DNA from: JBCCGI01 sp039029355 | GTDB lineage: Bacteria > Planctomycetota > UBA1135 > GCA-002686595 | Length of the DNA: 64,000 nucleotides | Direction: 5' to 3' | NCBI GenBank assembly: GCA_039029355.1 | Contig: JBCCGI010000038.1 | Coordinates: 10,569-74,568, forward strand | In this document: positions 28,301 through 36,269 of the stretch, one piece after another | Numbering within the stretch: position 1 is the stretch's first letter | Layout: every line of letters begins with the position of its first letter | The notes under the pieces: model-generated | Seen by the model: the letters and a program-made list of their open reading frames with translations, nothing else | Databases searched by the model: none | Told to the model about the DNA's origin: nothing | Made by a program: the position numbers and the translations under genes

Positions 28301-30002
28301 CGCCCAGGTCGAGCTCGCCATCCGCCTCGACCACGAGCTCCTCGACGCTGGGGGCGAAGAACGGCGTCGGGACGAGGCGCTTGACGCCGTCGGCGATGCG
28401 CAGGCGTCGCACGGGACCGATGGTGAGGCTGCGCGTGGTGCCTCCGTCCAGCTCGATCCAGCCGTCGAAGGAGTCGATGGCATCGGGCGCGTGCAGGTTG
28501 CCGGCGCAGCGCACCAGCGGAAGGCTGCCGTCGTCCAAGAGCGAGGCGTTCTGCACGACGAGGTCGCCCTCGATGTCGAGGACGTGCGGCTGAGTGCCGG
28601 CTTCGGTTTGAAACCGCAGCTGCGCGCCCTGGAAGAGGCGCACGTCGCCAAGGACCGAGGTCGTGCCCTCGAAGAGCTGCAGGTCGCCGACGCTCTCGGG
28701 CAACAGGAGGTCGCCGGTGAGAAGCGAGGGACGGATGCTGGCGCCAAAGCTGGCGCGGACGTTGCCGACGGGATTGGCGCCCGAGGTCAGCTGGCAGCCT
28801 TCCAGGGAGAGAAAGCCGCTGCCGCCGATGCTGGCGCCGGCGCCGGTCACGTCGACCGTCGCCCCCACGGCGACGAGGTCCACGCCGGCGAGCTCCAGGC
28901 TCCCGTCCTGCTCCACCACGAGCGCCCCCTGGATGTAGGGCAAGAGGTACGGATCGGAGAGCGGCGTCAGGATGCGCGTGTCGCGGATGCGCAGGTTGCC
29001 CCGCATCTCCAGCGTGAGACCGCTCGGGCCGCCGCCGTCGAGCTCGACGGTGCCGCCGTCGAAGTCCAGATCGAACGCCGCGAAGGACCCGGCGCAGCGG
29101 ATCACCGGTGAGTCGCCGGGAGGGAAGCCGTTGATGAAGCCGGACAGGCCGCAGTCCCCGGCCACATCGATGAGGTAGGGCAGCTCCTCCGGCCCGTCGA
29201 CCCAGTCGACGCTGCCGTTGTTCATGGTCCAGTCGCCGGCCACGTGCACCGTGCCCTCGAAGATCTGCAGGTTCCCCTGCTCGAGCGTGAGATCGCCGGC
29301 GAAGGTCGACGGACGCAGGTCGTAGCTGGTGAGGATGCGCGCGTTCGTCACCGGGCTGAATCCGGTCGAGATCTCGCCCGAGCCGAAGAGCTCAAGCTCG
29401 CCCGCCCCGACGATCGCGGCGCCGATCGGGTCGGTGACCAGGCTGCCGAAGACCTCCAGGTTGTAGGGGCCGAGCGCCAGGGTGGCCCCGGCCTGAACCT
29501 CGAGCGAGCCCACCTGGGTCGGAGCGAAAGGCGAGAGGGGTGCGGCGAGGGCCTTGTTGCCGCTCACGACGCGGGTGTCACCCAGGAACTGGCCGGTCAG
29601 CGTGGCGGCGGTGCCTCCGGCGAGCTCGAGCCAGCCGTCGTGATCGAGGGTATCGGCGGTCACGTTCCCGTCGACGCGCAGGATCGACGCCACCCCACCG
29701 ACCACCTGGGTCCCGGGGGCGGACGAGTCCCAGTCGCCCGACACATCCAGGGTCAGCTCGCCCAAATCGAGCGACGCGCCACCTTGCAAAAGGAGGTCGC
29801 GCACGCTTCCCGGGACGTCCAGCTGCACGCTTCCGAAGGGGATGACAACGTCGGTCGAGCCGTCGGGAACCACCGGCGGCGACCAGTTGGCCGAGTCGCT
29901 CCACAGGGAGCTCACGCTGCCGGTCCAGGTGGTCTGTGCCTGCAGGGGCGCGGCGGTTCCGAGGGTGAGGGCGAGCGCTGCGAGTGCGAGCAGTCGGGGC
30001 AT
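25389..30002 (-). CDS. Giant exported beta-helix (autotransporter-passenger-like) protein
   Basis: The protein has 1537 residues. The start ATG 30002 is supported by AAGGAGAG seven bases upstream and by signal peptide MPRLLALAALALTLGTAAPLQAQ. It opens with TTWTGSVSSLWSDSANWSPP, the motif seen at the start of many autotransporter-associated and PEP-CTERM beta-helix proteins. About 1100 residues of short beta-rungs follow (DLLLQGGASLDLGELTLDVS, GDLQLFEGTTSVLGDVRLF). Near residues 1130-1230 there is a fibronectin-like/TSAPSI region (VTWQSQAEVDVATFTLSAGP). A second pectate-lyase-like helix (ILAVGPSAPFTEIQAAIDVA) contains a VGA-VGA repeat. The C-terminus (about 1450-1537) resembles the recurrent module. 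No outer-membrane barrel is present, so it is not a classic autotransporter. Catalysis is not evident; an adhesive or matrix role is inferred. Confidence 0.85.
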   Translation of the reverse strand: MPRLLALAALALTLGTAAPLQAQTTWTGSVSSLWSDSANWSPPVVPDGSTDVVIPFGSVQLDVPGSVRDLLLQGGASLDLGELTLDVSGDWDSSAPGTQVVGGVASILRVDGNVTADTLDHDGWLELAGGTAATLTGQFLGDTRVVSGNKALAAPLSPFAPTQVGSLEVQAGATLALGPYNLEVFGSLVTDPIGAAIVGAGELELFGSGEISTGFSPVTNARILTSYDLRPSTFAGDLTLEQGNLQIFEGTVHVAGDWTMNNGSVDWVDGPEELPYLIDVAGDCGLSGFINGFPPGDSPVIRCAGSFAAFDLDFDGGTVELDGGGPSGLTLEMRGNLRIRDTRILTPLSDPYLLPYIQGALVVEQDGSLELAGVDLVAVGATVDVTGAGASIGGSGFLSLEGCQLTSGANPVGNVRASFGASIRPSLLTGDLLLPESVGDLQLFEGTTSVLGDVRLFQGAQLRFQTEAGTQPHVLDIEGDLVVQNASLLDDGSLPLVRCAGNLHAPDAIDSFDGWIELDGGTTRSLTIGPVRRLRIADGVKRLVPTPFFAPSVEELVVEADGELDLGAHELTLFGNLDASAAGASISGTGTVRFDGFGTVLTGANSIPAGRVTSAGTDFVDARILGDLQVDPSGILRVGRLAVGGDLRVDSGGLEDCACGPGGTASLDVDGDLTLADGAFVGATGPLTVHCAGNVSAETSTGTDQISLVLDGAAASLTSGAWGALEVAGGPKVLVGPSDVQGDVLVAPTGTLDLSLFDLTVRGAWSSDGGAVLGTGAVVMTNQGLAQTFRTGSTSVPALRIAAGSVLLERSTVVGDLDVSSSTVELTDGPFAVGGDARWSDSTAAWLLGTAQRLDVGGALDFGNSSAFAVVGGASEIHCTGDLRASALVSLPDTPLVLGTPGGGATTVFAPGGAAFGAVTIAGGTRRLDTDEQLAADSFTIDAGATLDFDAHDLDLPQGTVTMNGHMAIGVGSDLALGSGVVMNVGRSGLLELVGAPLSPARVRGYAGGGYALAIDGTLRALHFAFEDPGAAGIQLGLEAELAAEPYDLRAGAFRNPAATPGSVLLELASSEPRELAYLDFEDPLGRGTFNLRCPGGAPIQLSNWGGDLGGFAFEDDPLDLVTWLPPATTSLAGFDASAGPELVTVTWQSQAEVDVATFTLSAGPSIGGPFTTIAKLAPQGPGSEYGFEHAPLAEGVPVFYRLSEVLAHGELGLLGAASATPYDADLPANVLAVGPSAPFTEIQAAIDVAGPGATLIQVAAGDYPGFTVDAPPGTLVIEAAPGTTIDTTAGAVVVSNVGPLQSVRLAGLTIGSPLSPNPALRVEACAGLVLIDATTAIGGVGAVGIALSFSSRVVLQDTVAVGAVGAVGAVGAPGVDATASALAASRGSISELALDAASQAELCQLAPAITAAPGAAVVALTGTMPQTVVAPTSTIGASIDLTIEADPFAAWSLGASIAPAVFDLNGPQFEMPLLLDAAGTTLVTAGLTGADGSASAAIPLAPSGALAGLSFVFQSVVPQSSGALRFSTADRTFLIP
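25885..25920. repeat. Tandem 9-bp repeat, four units, in frame
   Basis: GCGCCCACT is repeated four times without change inside the giant beta-helix gene and encodes VGA-VGA-VGA-VGA on the minus strand. Because the unit is a multiple of three, copy-number change would alter loop length without shifting frame. Confidence 0.85.
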
Positions 30003-30192
30003 CGGGAAGCTCTCCTTCCGGGGGGTGGGAAGGGCCCAGCATCCGCAACGATGCGGCGTGAATCCAGGAGGCCGAGAGGCGCCGAGGAAAACCCGCTCAA
30101 CCGTTCGGCGTGCGTCCGTGCCCAGGAGCCATGACCCGCCGGCACGGGCCGCCGGGCACAGAAGACCCTCCACAACCGACCTGCCCTCCGCC

Positions 30193-32277
30193 ATGAAGAC
30201 CCCCTTTGCCCTCCCGCTGACCTCTTCAGCCCTTGCCATCGCGGCGCTCGCCGGCGCGCACTCCGCCCAAGACGGAGCGTGCGCCAAGCCCGGGCTCGAC
30301 GCCGAGCCGGCCTCGTATCCGTACGGTCCGGTCGACCCCGACGACGGCGTCACCGACTGGATCGACGTGCAGTCGAACGTGCCGCTGGACTTCCGCTTCT
30401 CGCTCGCCGGCCTGGACCATGACCAGAGCCTCCCGCTGTCGCCCAACTATCTGACGATGGCGATGTACTCGTCGTCGATCGCCGAGGTGCCGCTGCTGCT
30501 CAACCCGTGCGCGTTCCTGCAGCTTCCGACGAACGCGCCGCTCGTCGTCATCCCCAGCAGCCTCGAGGCGCCGGCCCAGGTGAACATCGACGGCGCGATC
30601 GGCACGCACACCGACCTCTTCATGCAGGCGCTCAGCATCGACGTGACCGACCCGGCGCTTCCGCTGGAGATGTCGGACCTCGCGCGCGTCCGCTTCCGTC
30701 AGGGCCCGACCGTCCCCGACCCGACGACCGACAGCGAGTATGGCTGCTACTACTGGGGCTACTACGTCTGGGACCTCGCCGACGGCGTCGGCCCGGTCGA
30801 AGGCCGCATCTACTGGCCGAACGCCTGCGACGGCACGCAGCAGCCGCCGAAGTCGTCGCCGCTGGTGCTGCTCGTGCACGGCGACGGACACGACTACACG
30901 GACTACCACTACCTGATGCGCCACCTGGCCTTCAACGGCTACATCGCGGCGACCATCAACGGCGGCTGGGGCAAGTCGAACGTCGAGCGCTCGGAGCGCG
31001 TCCGCACCTACCTCTCCTTCATCCGGAACAACTGGGAGCACAAGAACTTCGTCGAGAACAACATCGCGCTGATGGGCCACAGCCGCGGCGGCGAGGCGGT
31101 CTTCACCGCCGCCCGCAAGCTCAAGAACGACTGGGGCACCGACCACGACATCAACGCGGTCATCGCGCTGGCTCCGACGGACAACGACGAGGACGACGGC
31201 CTTGAAGGCCTCGAGAGCCTCAGCGGCCTGGACTCCGAGTCGCTGCTGGTCATCTACGGCTCGCAGGACGAGGACGTCGCCGGCTACTGCACCAGCGGCA
31301 CCGCGCTCGACTGCGGCCAGTTCCCGTTCAGCCCGCAGGCCACCGGCTTCTCGCTCTACGACCGCGCCGGCGGTGAGGGCTCGACCGACGGCGTGTTCAT
31401 CGCCTCGGACGCCATCCAGAAGTCGATGCTCTTCGTGCAGCGAGCCGACCACAACCGGTGGCGCGACCAGCCCTGCGTCAGCCCGGGCATCGGCATCAAC
31501 CCGCCGCTCAACTGCGAGGAGCACCACGACACCCTCATGGGCTACACCAACGCCTTCCTGCGCTGGCAGCTCTCGGGTCAGGACGACTACAAGCCCTTCT
31601 TCACCGGCGAGTGGACGCCCCAGACCGTGGCCGACCACGACATCGACATCCTCACCCAGTACTCCGACGCCGGCGGCCGCCGCGTGATCGACAACTTCGA
31701 GAGCGGCCCCTGGAACGACGCCACGCTCGGCGACGTCACCAAGGAGCTGCAGGTCACCGTCGTCAAGAAGGGCAGCCTCTACAACTACGGCAACTTCACG
31801 GCCCCGCACGACACCGACGGCATCGTGCTGCGCTGGTCGACCCACCCCCTCGTGATCGAGCCCTGGATCCGCTGGACGATCCCGGCCGGCAGCGGCCTCT
31901 TCACCGGCGAGTACCGCGACTTCAGCGGCTTCTCGGCCCTCTCTATGCGGGTCGGCCAGATGGACGACGCCAGCTCGAACCCCTCGGGTGAGCCGCAGAA
32001 CTTCTACGTCCGGATGCGCGACGGGAACGGCGTGTACTCGCCGAAGGTCTCGGTGAACGCCTTCACCGACCTCTCCTACCCGCACCAGTCCAACGTGGTG
32101 ACGCCGCTCTTCCAGCTCAAGTCGACCGCCAAGTCCGCGCTGCGGACCGCCCGCATCCCGCTGTCCTACTTCAGCGGCATCGACCTGACCGAGATCGTCG
32201 ACGTCGAGCTCGTCTTCGGCGACAACGACCACCTGCAGGGCGAGATCCTGCTCGACAGCCTCGAGCTGGTGCCCTGA
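30193..32277 (+). CDS. Exported alpha/beta hydrolase (esterase/lipase-like) with C-terminal beta domain
   Basis: The protein has 694 residues. ATG 30193 is followed by signal peptide MKTPFALPLTSSALAIAALAGAHS. Residues about 190-460 form an alpha/beta hydrolase: SPLVLLVHGDGHDYTDYHYL (oxyanion HG), the nucleophile elbow GHSRGGE with Ser near 297, and SLLVIYGSQDEDV where an Asp/Glu acid follows strand 7. A late His in QRADHNRWR is a plausible catalytic histidine. The fold resembles platelet-activating-factor acetylhydrolase-like or carbohydrate esterases. The last ~190 residues are a jelly-roll-like beta domain (VIDNFESG, FSALSMRVGQM, ARIPLSYFSGIDLTEIVDVE) typical of carbohydrate-binding modules. 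It is likely an extracellular esterase on a polysaccharide. It ends in a very strong terminator. Confidence 0.83.
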   Translation: MKTPFALPLTSSALAIAALAGAHSAQDGACAKPGLDAEPASYPYGPVDPDDGVTDWIDVQSNVPLDFRFSLAGLDHDQSLPLSPNYLTMAMYSSSIAEVPLLLNPCAFLQLPTNAPLVVIPSSLEAPAQVNIDGAIGTHTDLFMQALSIDVTDPALPLEMSDLARVRFRQGPTVPDPTTDSEYGCYYWGYYVWDLADGVGPVEGRIYWPNACDGTQQPPKSSPLVLLVHGDGHDYTDYHYLMRHLAFNGYIAATINGGWGKSNVERSERVRTYLSFIRNNWEHKNFVENNIALMGHSRGGEAVFTAARKLKNDWGTDHDINAVIALAPTDNDEDDGLEGLESLSGLDSESLLVIYGSQDEDVAGYCTSGTALDCGQFPFSPQATGFSLYDRAGGEGSTDGVFIASDAIQKSMLFVQRADHNRWRDQPCVSPGIGINPPLNCEEHHDTLMGYTNAFLRWQLSGQDDYKPFFTGEWTPQTVADHDIDILTQYSDAGGRRVIDNFESGPWNDATLGDVTKELQVTVVKKGSLYNYGNFTAPHDTDGIVLRWSTHPLVIEPWIRWTIPAGSGLFTGEYRDFSGFSALSMRVGQMDDASSNPSGEPQNFYVRMRDGNGVYSPKVSVNAFTDLSYPHQSNVVTPLFQLKSTAKSALRTARIPLSYFSGIDLTEIVDVELVFGDNDHLQGEILLDSLELVP

Positions 32278-32303
32278 GGAGGCGCTGATTGAGAGAAGGA
32301 AGG

Positions 32304-32346
32304 GCCGGCCCGTTCCCGACTCCGGGAGCGGGCCGGCTTCTTTTCG
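32304..32346 (+). terminator. Strong rho-independent terminator
   Basis: A 15-bp stem with one G-U pair (GCCGGCCCGTTCCCG / CGGGAGCGGGCCGGC) and a 4-nt loop is followed directly by TTCTTTTCG. It is placed 27 bp after the alpha/beta hydrolase stop and 50 bp before the next gene. Confidence 0.88.
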
Positions 32347-32395
32347 TCGCACCCGGCTCGGGTATAGTGCGCGCCCCTCCACCGCCCTAACGCCC

Positions 32396-34045
32396 ATGCC
32401 GCTCGCCGAATTCAAAAAGACCCGGGGCTTCAACTACATCGCGTCCTGGTCGGGCAACTCGATCAGCCAGTGGCGCTTCTACAACTACGAGCAGACCGGC
32501 ATCGAGCTCGGCTACCTCGCCTCGATCGGCTGCAACAGCATCCGCGTCTGGCTCAACTTCGCGGTGTGGGACGTCGAGCGACAGGCGTTCCTCCTGAAGC
32601 TCAGCGACCTGCTGCAGCACGCGACCTCGCGCGGGATCTCGGTGATGCTGATCCTGTGGGACTCGGTCGGAAAGCTGCCCTCCGAGACGCCCTACGACGA
32701 CACGGTCGGCTGGACCGCGAACCCCGGCCCGGACAAGGTCGTAGACCCGTCCTTCCGCGACCAGGGCGACGCGTACGTGAAGGAGGTCGTGCAGGTCGCG
32801 ACCGCGAGCGGCGCCGACGTGATCTGGGACGTGATGAACGAGCCCGACAACCTGCCGGTGGAGTGGGTCGAGCACTACCTGGCGCTGGTGAAGGCGCTCG
32901 ACCCCACGTCTCCGCGCACGGTGGGATACTTCCAGGCCTCAGCTGCCCTGCAGACGTCCGAGCTCGTGGACATCATCTCGTTCCACCCCTACGGCATCTT
33001 CCGCGCCAACGTCGAGGTGCCCGCCAAGGAGGCCGCCGCGATCGCCTCGGTGCAGAACACCAAGCCGGTGCTCGCCACCGAGTGCGGCTTCCCCGGCGGC
33101 GGCGGGCAGCGCTACGAGGACGTGCTCGACTACCTGCGCGAGGAAGGCGTGGGCTTCTACCTCTTCCAGGCGATGATCGGCGACCACCCCGCCTTCCCGT
33201 GGAAGGGCGGCACGGGCTTCTTCTACAAGGACGGCACGGTGCGCGACCTCGAGGCCGTGCGCGCCTTCCAGTCGCTGGCCAAGGCGCAGGGCTTCGAGCT
33301 CGTGGAGTTCCCGCTGGTCGCGTCCGAGGACAACCCGCTGTGGTTCCCCTACCAGCCGATCCCGGCCGGCTTCGGCGCTCCCGAGGCGGCCGAGCTGATG
33401 ATCAACTGGTCGGCCCACTACGGCGTCGACTACCCGCTGGTCGAGGACGCGCTCGAGTTCTACCTGACGCTCTTGGGCTGGGTGTACGCGAGCCTGTGGC
33501 TCGCGAAGGTGCTCAACGATCAGGAGGTGAAGGTCCCCCAGCAGTACCTCGACGAGCTGAACGAGGCCGCGGCGCAGGAGGACTGGGAGGCGGCGAGCTC
33601 GGTGCTGACCTCCGCCGCCGAGATGGCCGGCGCCGCGATCGACGCGGCCGGCCTCGCCGAACCCGAGAACCGTCCGCCCGAGATCCTGCACGCCGAGGCG
33701 ACGCCCAACCCCTTCCCCGGCGATACGAACCTGAAGATCGTCGTGTACGCGTGGGACCCCGACGGCATCGACGACGTGGTGGCGTCCACGGCGCTGGTCT
33801 TCGGGCCCGAGGGCGACTACCTCTTCAGCCTGCCGCTCGAGCACAAGGGCAGCGGGATCTTCGCCTTCGACAGCAAGCCGCTGGACCCATTCGAGCCGGG
33901 GCAGACGTTCGAGCTGCTGCTCGTCGTGGGAGACGAGGCCGACGCGAAGGACCAGCTGTTCCCGCTGACGATCACCGCGACGGAGCCCGCGGGCGAAGCG
34001 CCCAGCCCCGGCGGCACGCCGCCGAGGCGCGGCGCGACGCCGTAG
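32396..34045 (+). CDS. GH5-like glycoside hydrolase (cellulase/mannanase fold), apparently not exported
   Basis: The protein has 549 residues. The N-terminus (MPLAEFKKTRGFNYIASWSG) carries no signal peptide, and no better upstream start exists before the terminator. A TIM barrel spans about 5-300: GCNSIRVWLNFAVWD for strand 2, the acid/base Glu near 149 in WDVMNEPDN, DIISFHPYG, and the nucleophile Glu near 229 in VLATECGFPGG. These two Glu motifs are diagnostic of clan GH-A. Residues about 300-415 are helical and 420-535 form an Ig-like domain (ATPNPFPGDTNLKIVVYAWD). Cytoplasmic location would suit cleavage of imported oligosaccharides; a non-classical export route is also possible. It faces the ABC exporter genes convergently, with 4 bp between the stops. 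Confidence 0.85.
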   Translation: MPLAEFKKTRGFNYIASWSGNSISQWRFYNYEQTGIELGYLASIGCNSIRVWLNFAVWDVERQAFLLKLSDLLQHATSRGISVMLILWDSVGKLPSETPYDDTVGWTANPGPDKVVDPSFRDQGDAYVKEVVQVATASGADVIWDVMNEPDNLPVEWVEHYLALVKALDPTSPRTVGYFQASAALQTSELVDIISFHPYGIFRANVEVPAKEAAAIASVQNTKPVLATECGFPGGGGQRYEDVLDYLREEGVGFYLFQAMIGDHPAFPWKGGTGFFYKDGTVRDLEAVRAFQSLAKAQGFELVEFPLVASEDNPLWFPYQPIPAGFGAPEAAELMINWSAHYGVDYPLVEDALEFYLTLLGWVYASLWLAKVLNDQEVKVPQQYLDELNEAAAQEDWEAASSVLTSAAEMAGAAIDAAGLAEPENRPPEILHAEATPNPFPGDTNLKIVVYAWDPDGIDDVVASTALVFGPEGDYLFSLPLEHKGSGIFAFDSKPLDPFEPGQTFELLLVVGDEADAKDQLFPLTITATEPAGEAPSPGGTPPRRGATP

Positions 34046-34049
34046 CGGC

Positions 34050-34844
34050 CTAGGACACGAGGTCCTTGCGCTCGAAGATCCAGGCCGCGGCCGCGACAAG
34101 CACCGCGGCAAACGCCAGCTGCAGCACGACGTAGCCGGGCTGCACTCCGCCTGCGAGAGGCAGGCTCTCCGCGTAGGGATACAGCGGCGAGAGCGGCCGC
34201 CAGGGACGCAGCGTATCGACCATCGGCACCAGCGTCTCGAGCAGCAACGACCACGCGATGACGACGCCTCCGATCACCAGCACCGGGCGCGCGCGCGAGA
34301 GGCAACACGAGGCCACAAAGGCGATCCCGCCAAGGACCATCCCCAGCGGCACCGCGTTGAACGTGGCGAGCACGATCCAGCCGCGGTCGGCCTCGACGTC
34401 GGCCAGGCTCGCCCCCACCACGAGCCCGCCCGCGACGAACGCGCACACGACCGCGACGGCGACGGACAACGCGGCGAACTTCTCGACGACGACGCGCCAG
34501 CGCCGCACCGGCTGCGCCAGGAGCAGGTCGATCGTCCCGCGCTCGCGCTCTCCGGCGATCGCGGATGCGGCGGCCATCACGACGAACGCGCCGAGGAAGA
34601 GCGGCAGCACCGAGGAGTAGAGCTTGAGGCGCAGGAAGCCCTCCAGCCCGGTCAGCGCGGCGGGGTCGCCGACCATCTGTTGGATCGCCGGCGGGAGCGC
34701 GCGCAGCAGGTCTTCCAGCTCGCTCAGATCGCGGACGTACGGGAAGAAGAGGATCATCGCGACCGAGGGAACCGCGAGGCCGAGCCCCCATCCGAACACC
34801 TGCCCGCGCAGGTCGCGCAGCGTCTTCCGGAACACACTAGGCAT
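34050..34844 (-). CDS. ABC-2 type transporter permease
   Basis: The protein has 264 residues and about six hydrophobic segments, the usual size for ABC-2 permeases. The region after the first membrane helix holds PAIQQMVGDPAALTGLEGFL, and a cytoplasmic loop motif AIAGERERGTIDLLLAQPVR is the typical 'GE.E.GTL..LL..P' signature of this family. It ends with a helix and FERKDL, also common. It overlaps the upstream ATPase gene by 8 bp, so both products are made together as a homodimeric exporter. The substrate is unknown (drug, lipid or peptide). Confidence 0.88.
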   Translation of the reverse strand: MPSVFRKTLRDLRGQVFGWGLGLAVPSVAMILFFPYVRDLSELEDLLRALPPAIQQMVGDPAALTGLEGFLRLKLYSSVLPLFLGAFVVMAAASAIAGERERGTIDLLLAQPVRRWRVVVEKFAALSVAVAVVCAFVAGGLVVGASLADVEADRGWIVLATFNAVPLGMVLGGIAFVASCCLSRARPVLVIGGVVIAWSLLLETLVPMVDTLRPWRPLSPLYPYAESLPLAGGVQPGYVVLQLAFAAVLVAAAAWIFERKDLVS

Positions 34845-35736
34845 CGTCGTCCTCGCCGTAGAGGGCCAGGAAGGTCTCCTCCAGCCCCGGCTCGCGGCTG
34901 GTCAGGTCGACGACCTCGTAGCGCGCGAGCAGCTTCAGGAGCGGGTCGAGGCTGCCGCGCACGACGAGGCGAGCCACGTCGCCCTCTACGCGCAAGCCGC
35001 TGACCCCGTCCACGCGCTCGAGCGCTTCCGCCGGCGCCGGGCCGCGGAAGGTCGCCTCGACGCGGCGGACCGAGCGCGACGGAAGCTCCGCAACCGCCTC
35101 GACAGCCACGAGCCGTCCGCCGCGCACGATGCCGACCCGGTCGCACACGCGCTCGACCTCGGCCAGCGCGTGCGACGACAGGAACACGGTGGCCCCGCGC
35201 TCGCGCGCCTCGGCGATCCAGCGGTGCAGCTCGCGCTGCATCAGCGGGTCGAGGCCGGTGCTGGGCTCGTCGAGGATCAGGAGGCGCGGGTCCCCCATAA
35301 AGGCCTGCACCAGGCCGAGCTTCTGGCGGTTGCCGTGCGACAGGGCCCGCACGGGGCGCGTGAGGTCGGCGCCGAGTCGCTCGGAGAGCTCGCGCGCGCG
35401 CGGCATGCCCCGGCCTCCGCGCAGCCCGGCGATGTAGCGCAGGAAGTGCGCGCCGGTCTGGTTGTCGTAGAGCGAGAGCTCTCCCGGCAGGTAGCCGACG
35501 TCGCGGCGGATCGCGAGCCCGTCGCGGTGGCAGTCGCGCCCGAAGATCTCCGCCCGGCCTGCGGTCGGGCGCACCAGGTCCAGCAGCGTGCGGATGGTCG
35601 TCGTCTTCCCGGCGCCGTTCGGCCCCAGGAAACCGAACACCTCGCCTTCGCGGACCTCGAGGTTGAGCTCCACGACGCCGCGCCGCGGGCCGTAGCTCTT
35701 CGTCAGGTCCATCGTCGCAATGGCGGGGGAGGTCAT
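34837..35736 (-). CDS. ABC transporter ATP-binding protein (ABC-2 exporter)
   Basis: The protein has 299 residues from ATG 35736; an in-frame GTG at 35745 would add three residues. It carries Walker A GPNGAGKTTT, a Q-loop region, signature LSHGNRQKLG (the S-H-G-N variant common in DrrA/CcmA-type exporters), Walker B LLILDEP with D-loop STGLD, and an H-loop in FLSSHAL. A C-terminal regulatory domain (VRRVEATFRGPAP, ending LEETFLALYGEDDDA) is typical for ABC-2 partners. It drives the adjacent permease, with which it overlaps by 8 bp. It is divergent from the lipoprotein pair at 35877. Confidence 0.93.
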   Translation of the reverse strand: MTSPAIATMDLTKSYGPRRGVVELNLEVREGEVFGFLGPNGAGKTTTIRTLLDLVRPTAGRAEIFGRDCHRDGLAIRRDVGYLPGELSLYDNQTGAHFLRYIAGLRGGRGMPRARELSERLGADLTRPVRALSHGNRQKLGLVQAFMGDPRLLILDEPSTGLDPLMQRELHRWIAEARERGATVFLSSHALAEVERVCDRVGIVRGGRLVAVEAVAELPSRSVRRVEATFRGPAPAEALERVDGVSGLRVEGDVARLVVRGSLDPLLKLLARYEVVDLTSREPGLEETFLALYGEDDDA

Positions 35737-35876
35737 ATTTCTCACGCTGCGGTCAAGCGGACGAAAAATTCACGCCTACAGCGAACCGCGTCGGGGCTTT
35801 TTCCGGCGCGCCGGATTCGAGACGATGGAGGAGGCGTCCATTCCGGCGCCCACCGTTCGTCAAGAAGATCCGCGAC

Positions 35877-36269
35877 ATGAAGCTCCTTCCCGCCACGGCG
35901 GCCCTCCTACTTCCCCTCGTGCTCCAGGCCTGCGTTCTGGCCGAGACGACCGACGGCACCGCGCTCCCGCCCGGGCCGATCGAGCAGATCGTACCCGGCA
36001 CTTCGACGCGTGCCGACGTGACGCGCCTCCTGGGGCCGCCGGACGAGGTGATCTACTCCAACCGCGCGCTCGACCCGCTGTTCGAGCAGGCCTACCGCTA
36101 CCGCCGGACGCGCACCAAGCAGACGGCGCTGTTCCTGCTGCTGTTCTCGAGCTTCAAGAGCGACTCGCGCCTCGACCACTTCATGGTCTTCTTCGACGAG
36201 AGCGGCGTCGTGGAGCACGTCGGCACCCTGCTCGACCGCGAGGACGCCGAGTATGGGCTTGCGTTCTAA
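35877..36269 (+). CDS. Small BamE-like lipoprotein
   Basis: The protein has 130 residues. The signal peptide ends in VLQAC, a good lipobox with Cys near residue 19. The mature protein contains IVPGTSTRADVTRLLGPPDE, the 'G.st..dV...LG.P' pattern of BamE/SmpA and related OmlA-type lipoproteins, followed by an amphipathic region and LDHFMVFFDESGVVEHV as the last strand. It overlaps the next gene by 17 bp; that neighbour shares the LLGPPDEV core, so the two are a paralogous or partner pair. BamE helps outer-membrane protein assembly; whether these do so is unproven. Confidence 0.75.
   Translation: MKLLPATAALLLPLVLQACVLAETTDGTALPPGPIEQIVPGTSTRADVTRLLGPPDEVIYSNRALDPLFEQAYRYRRTRTKQTALFLLLFSSFKSDSRLDHFMVFFDESGVVEHVGTLLDREDAEYGLAF

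Noticed and set aside
30003..30446. N-terminal extension of the giant beta-helix frame upstream of 30002
   Set aside because: It overlaps the divergent hydrolase gene, while AAGGAGAG and a signal peptide define the start at 30002.
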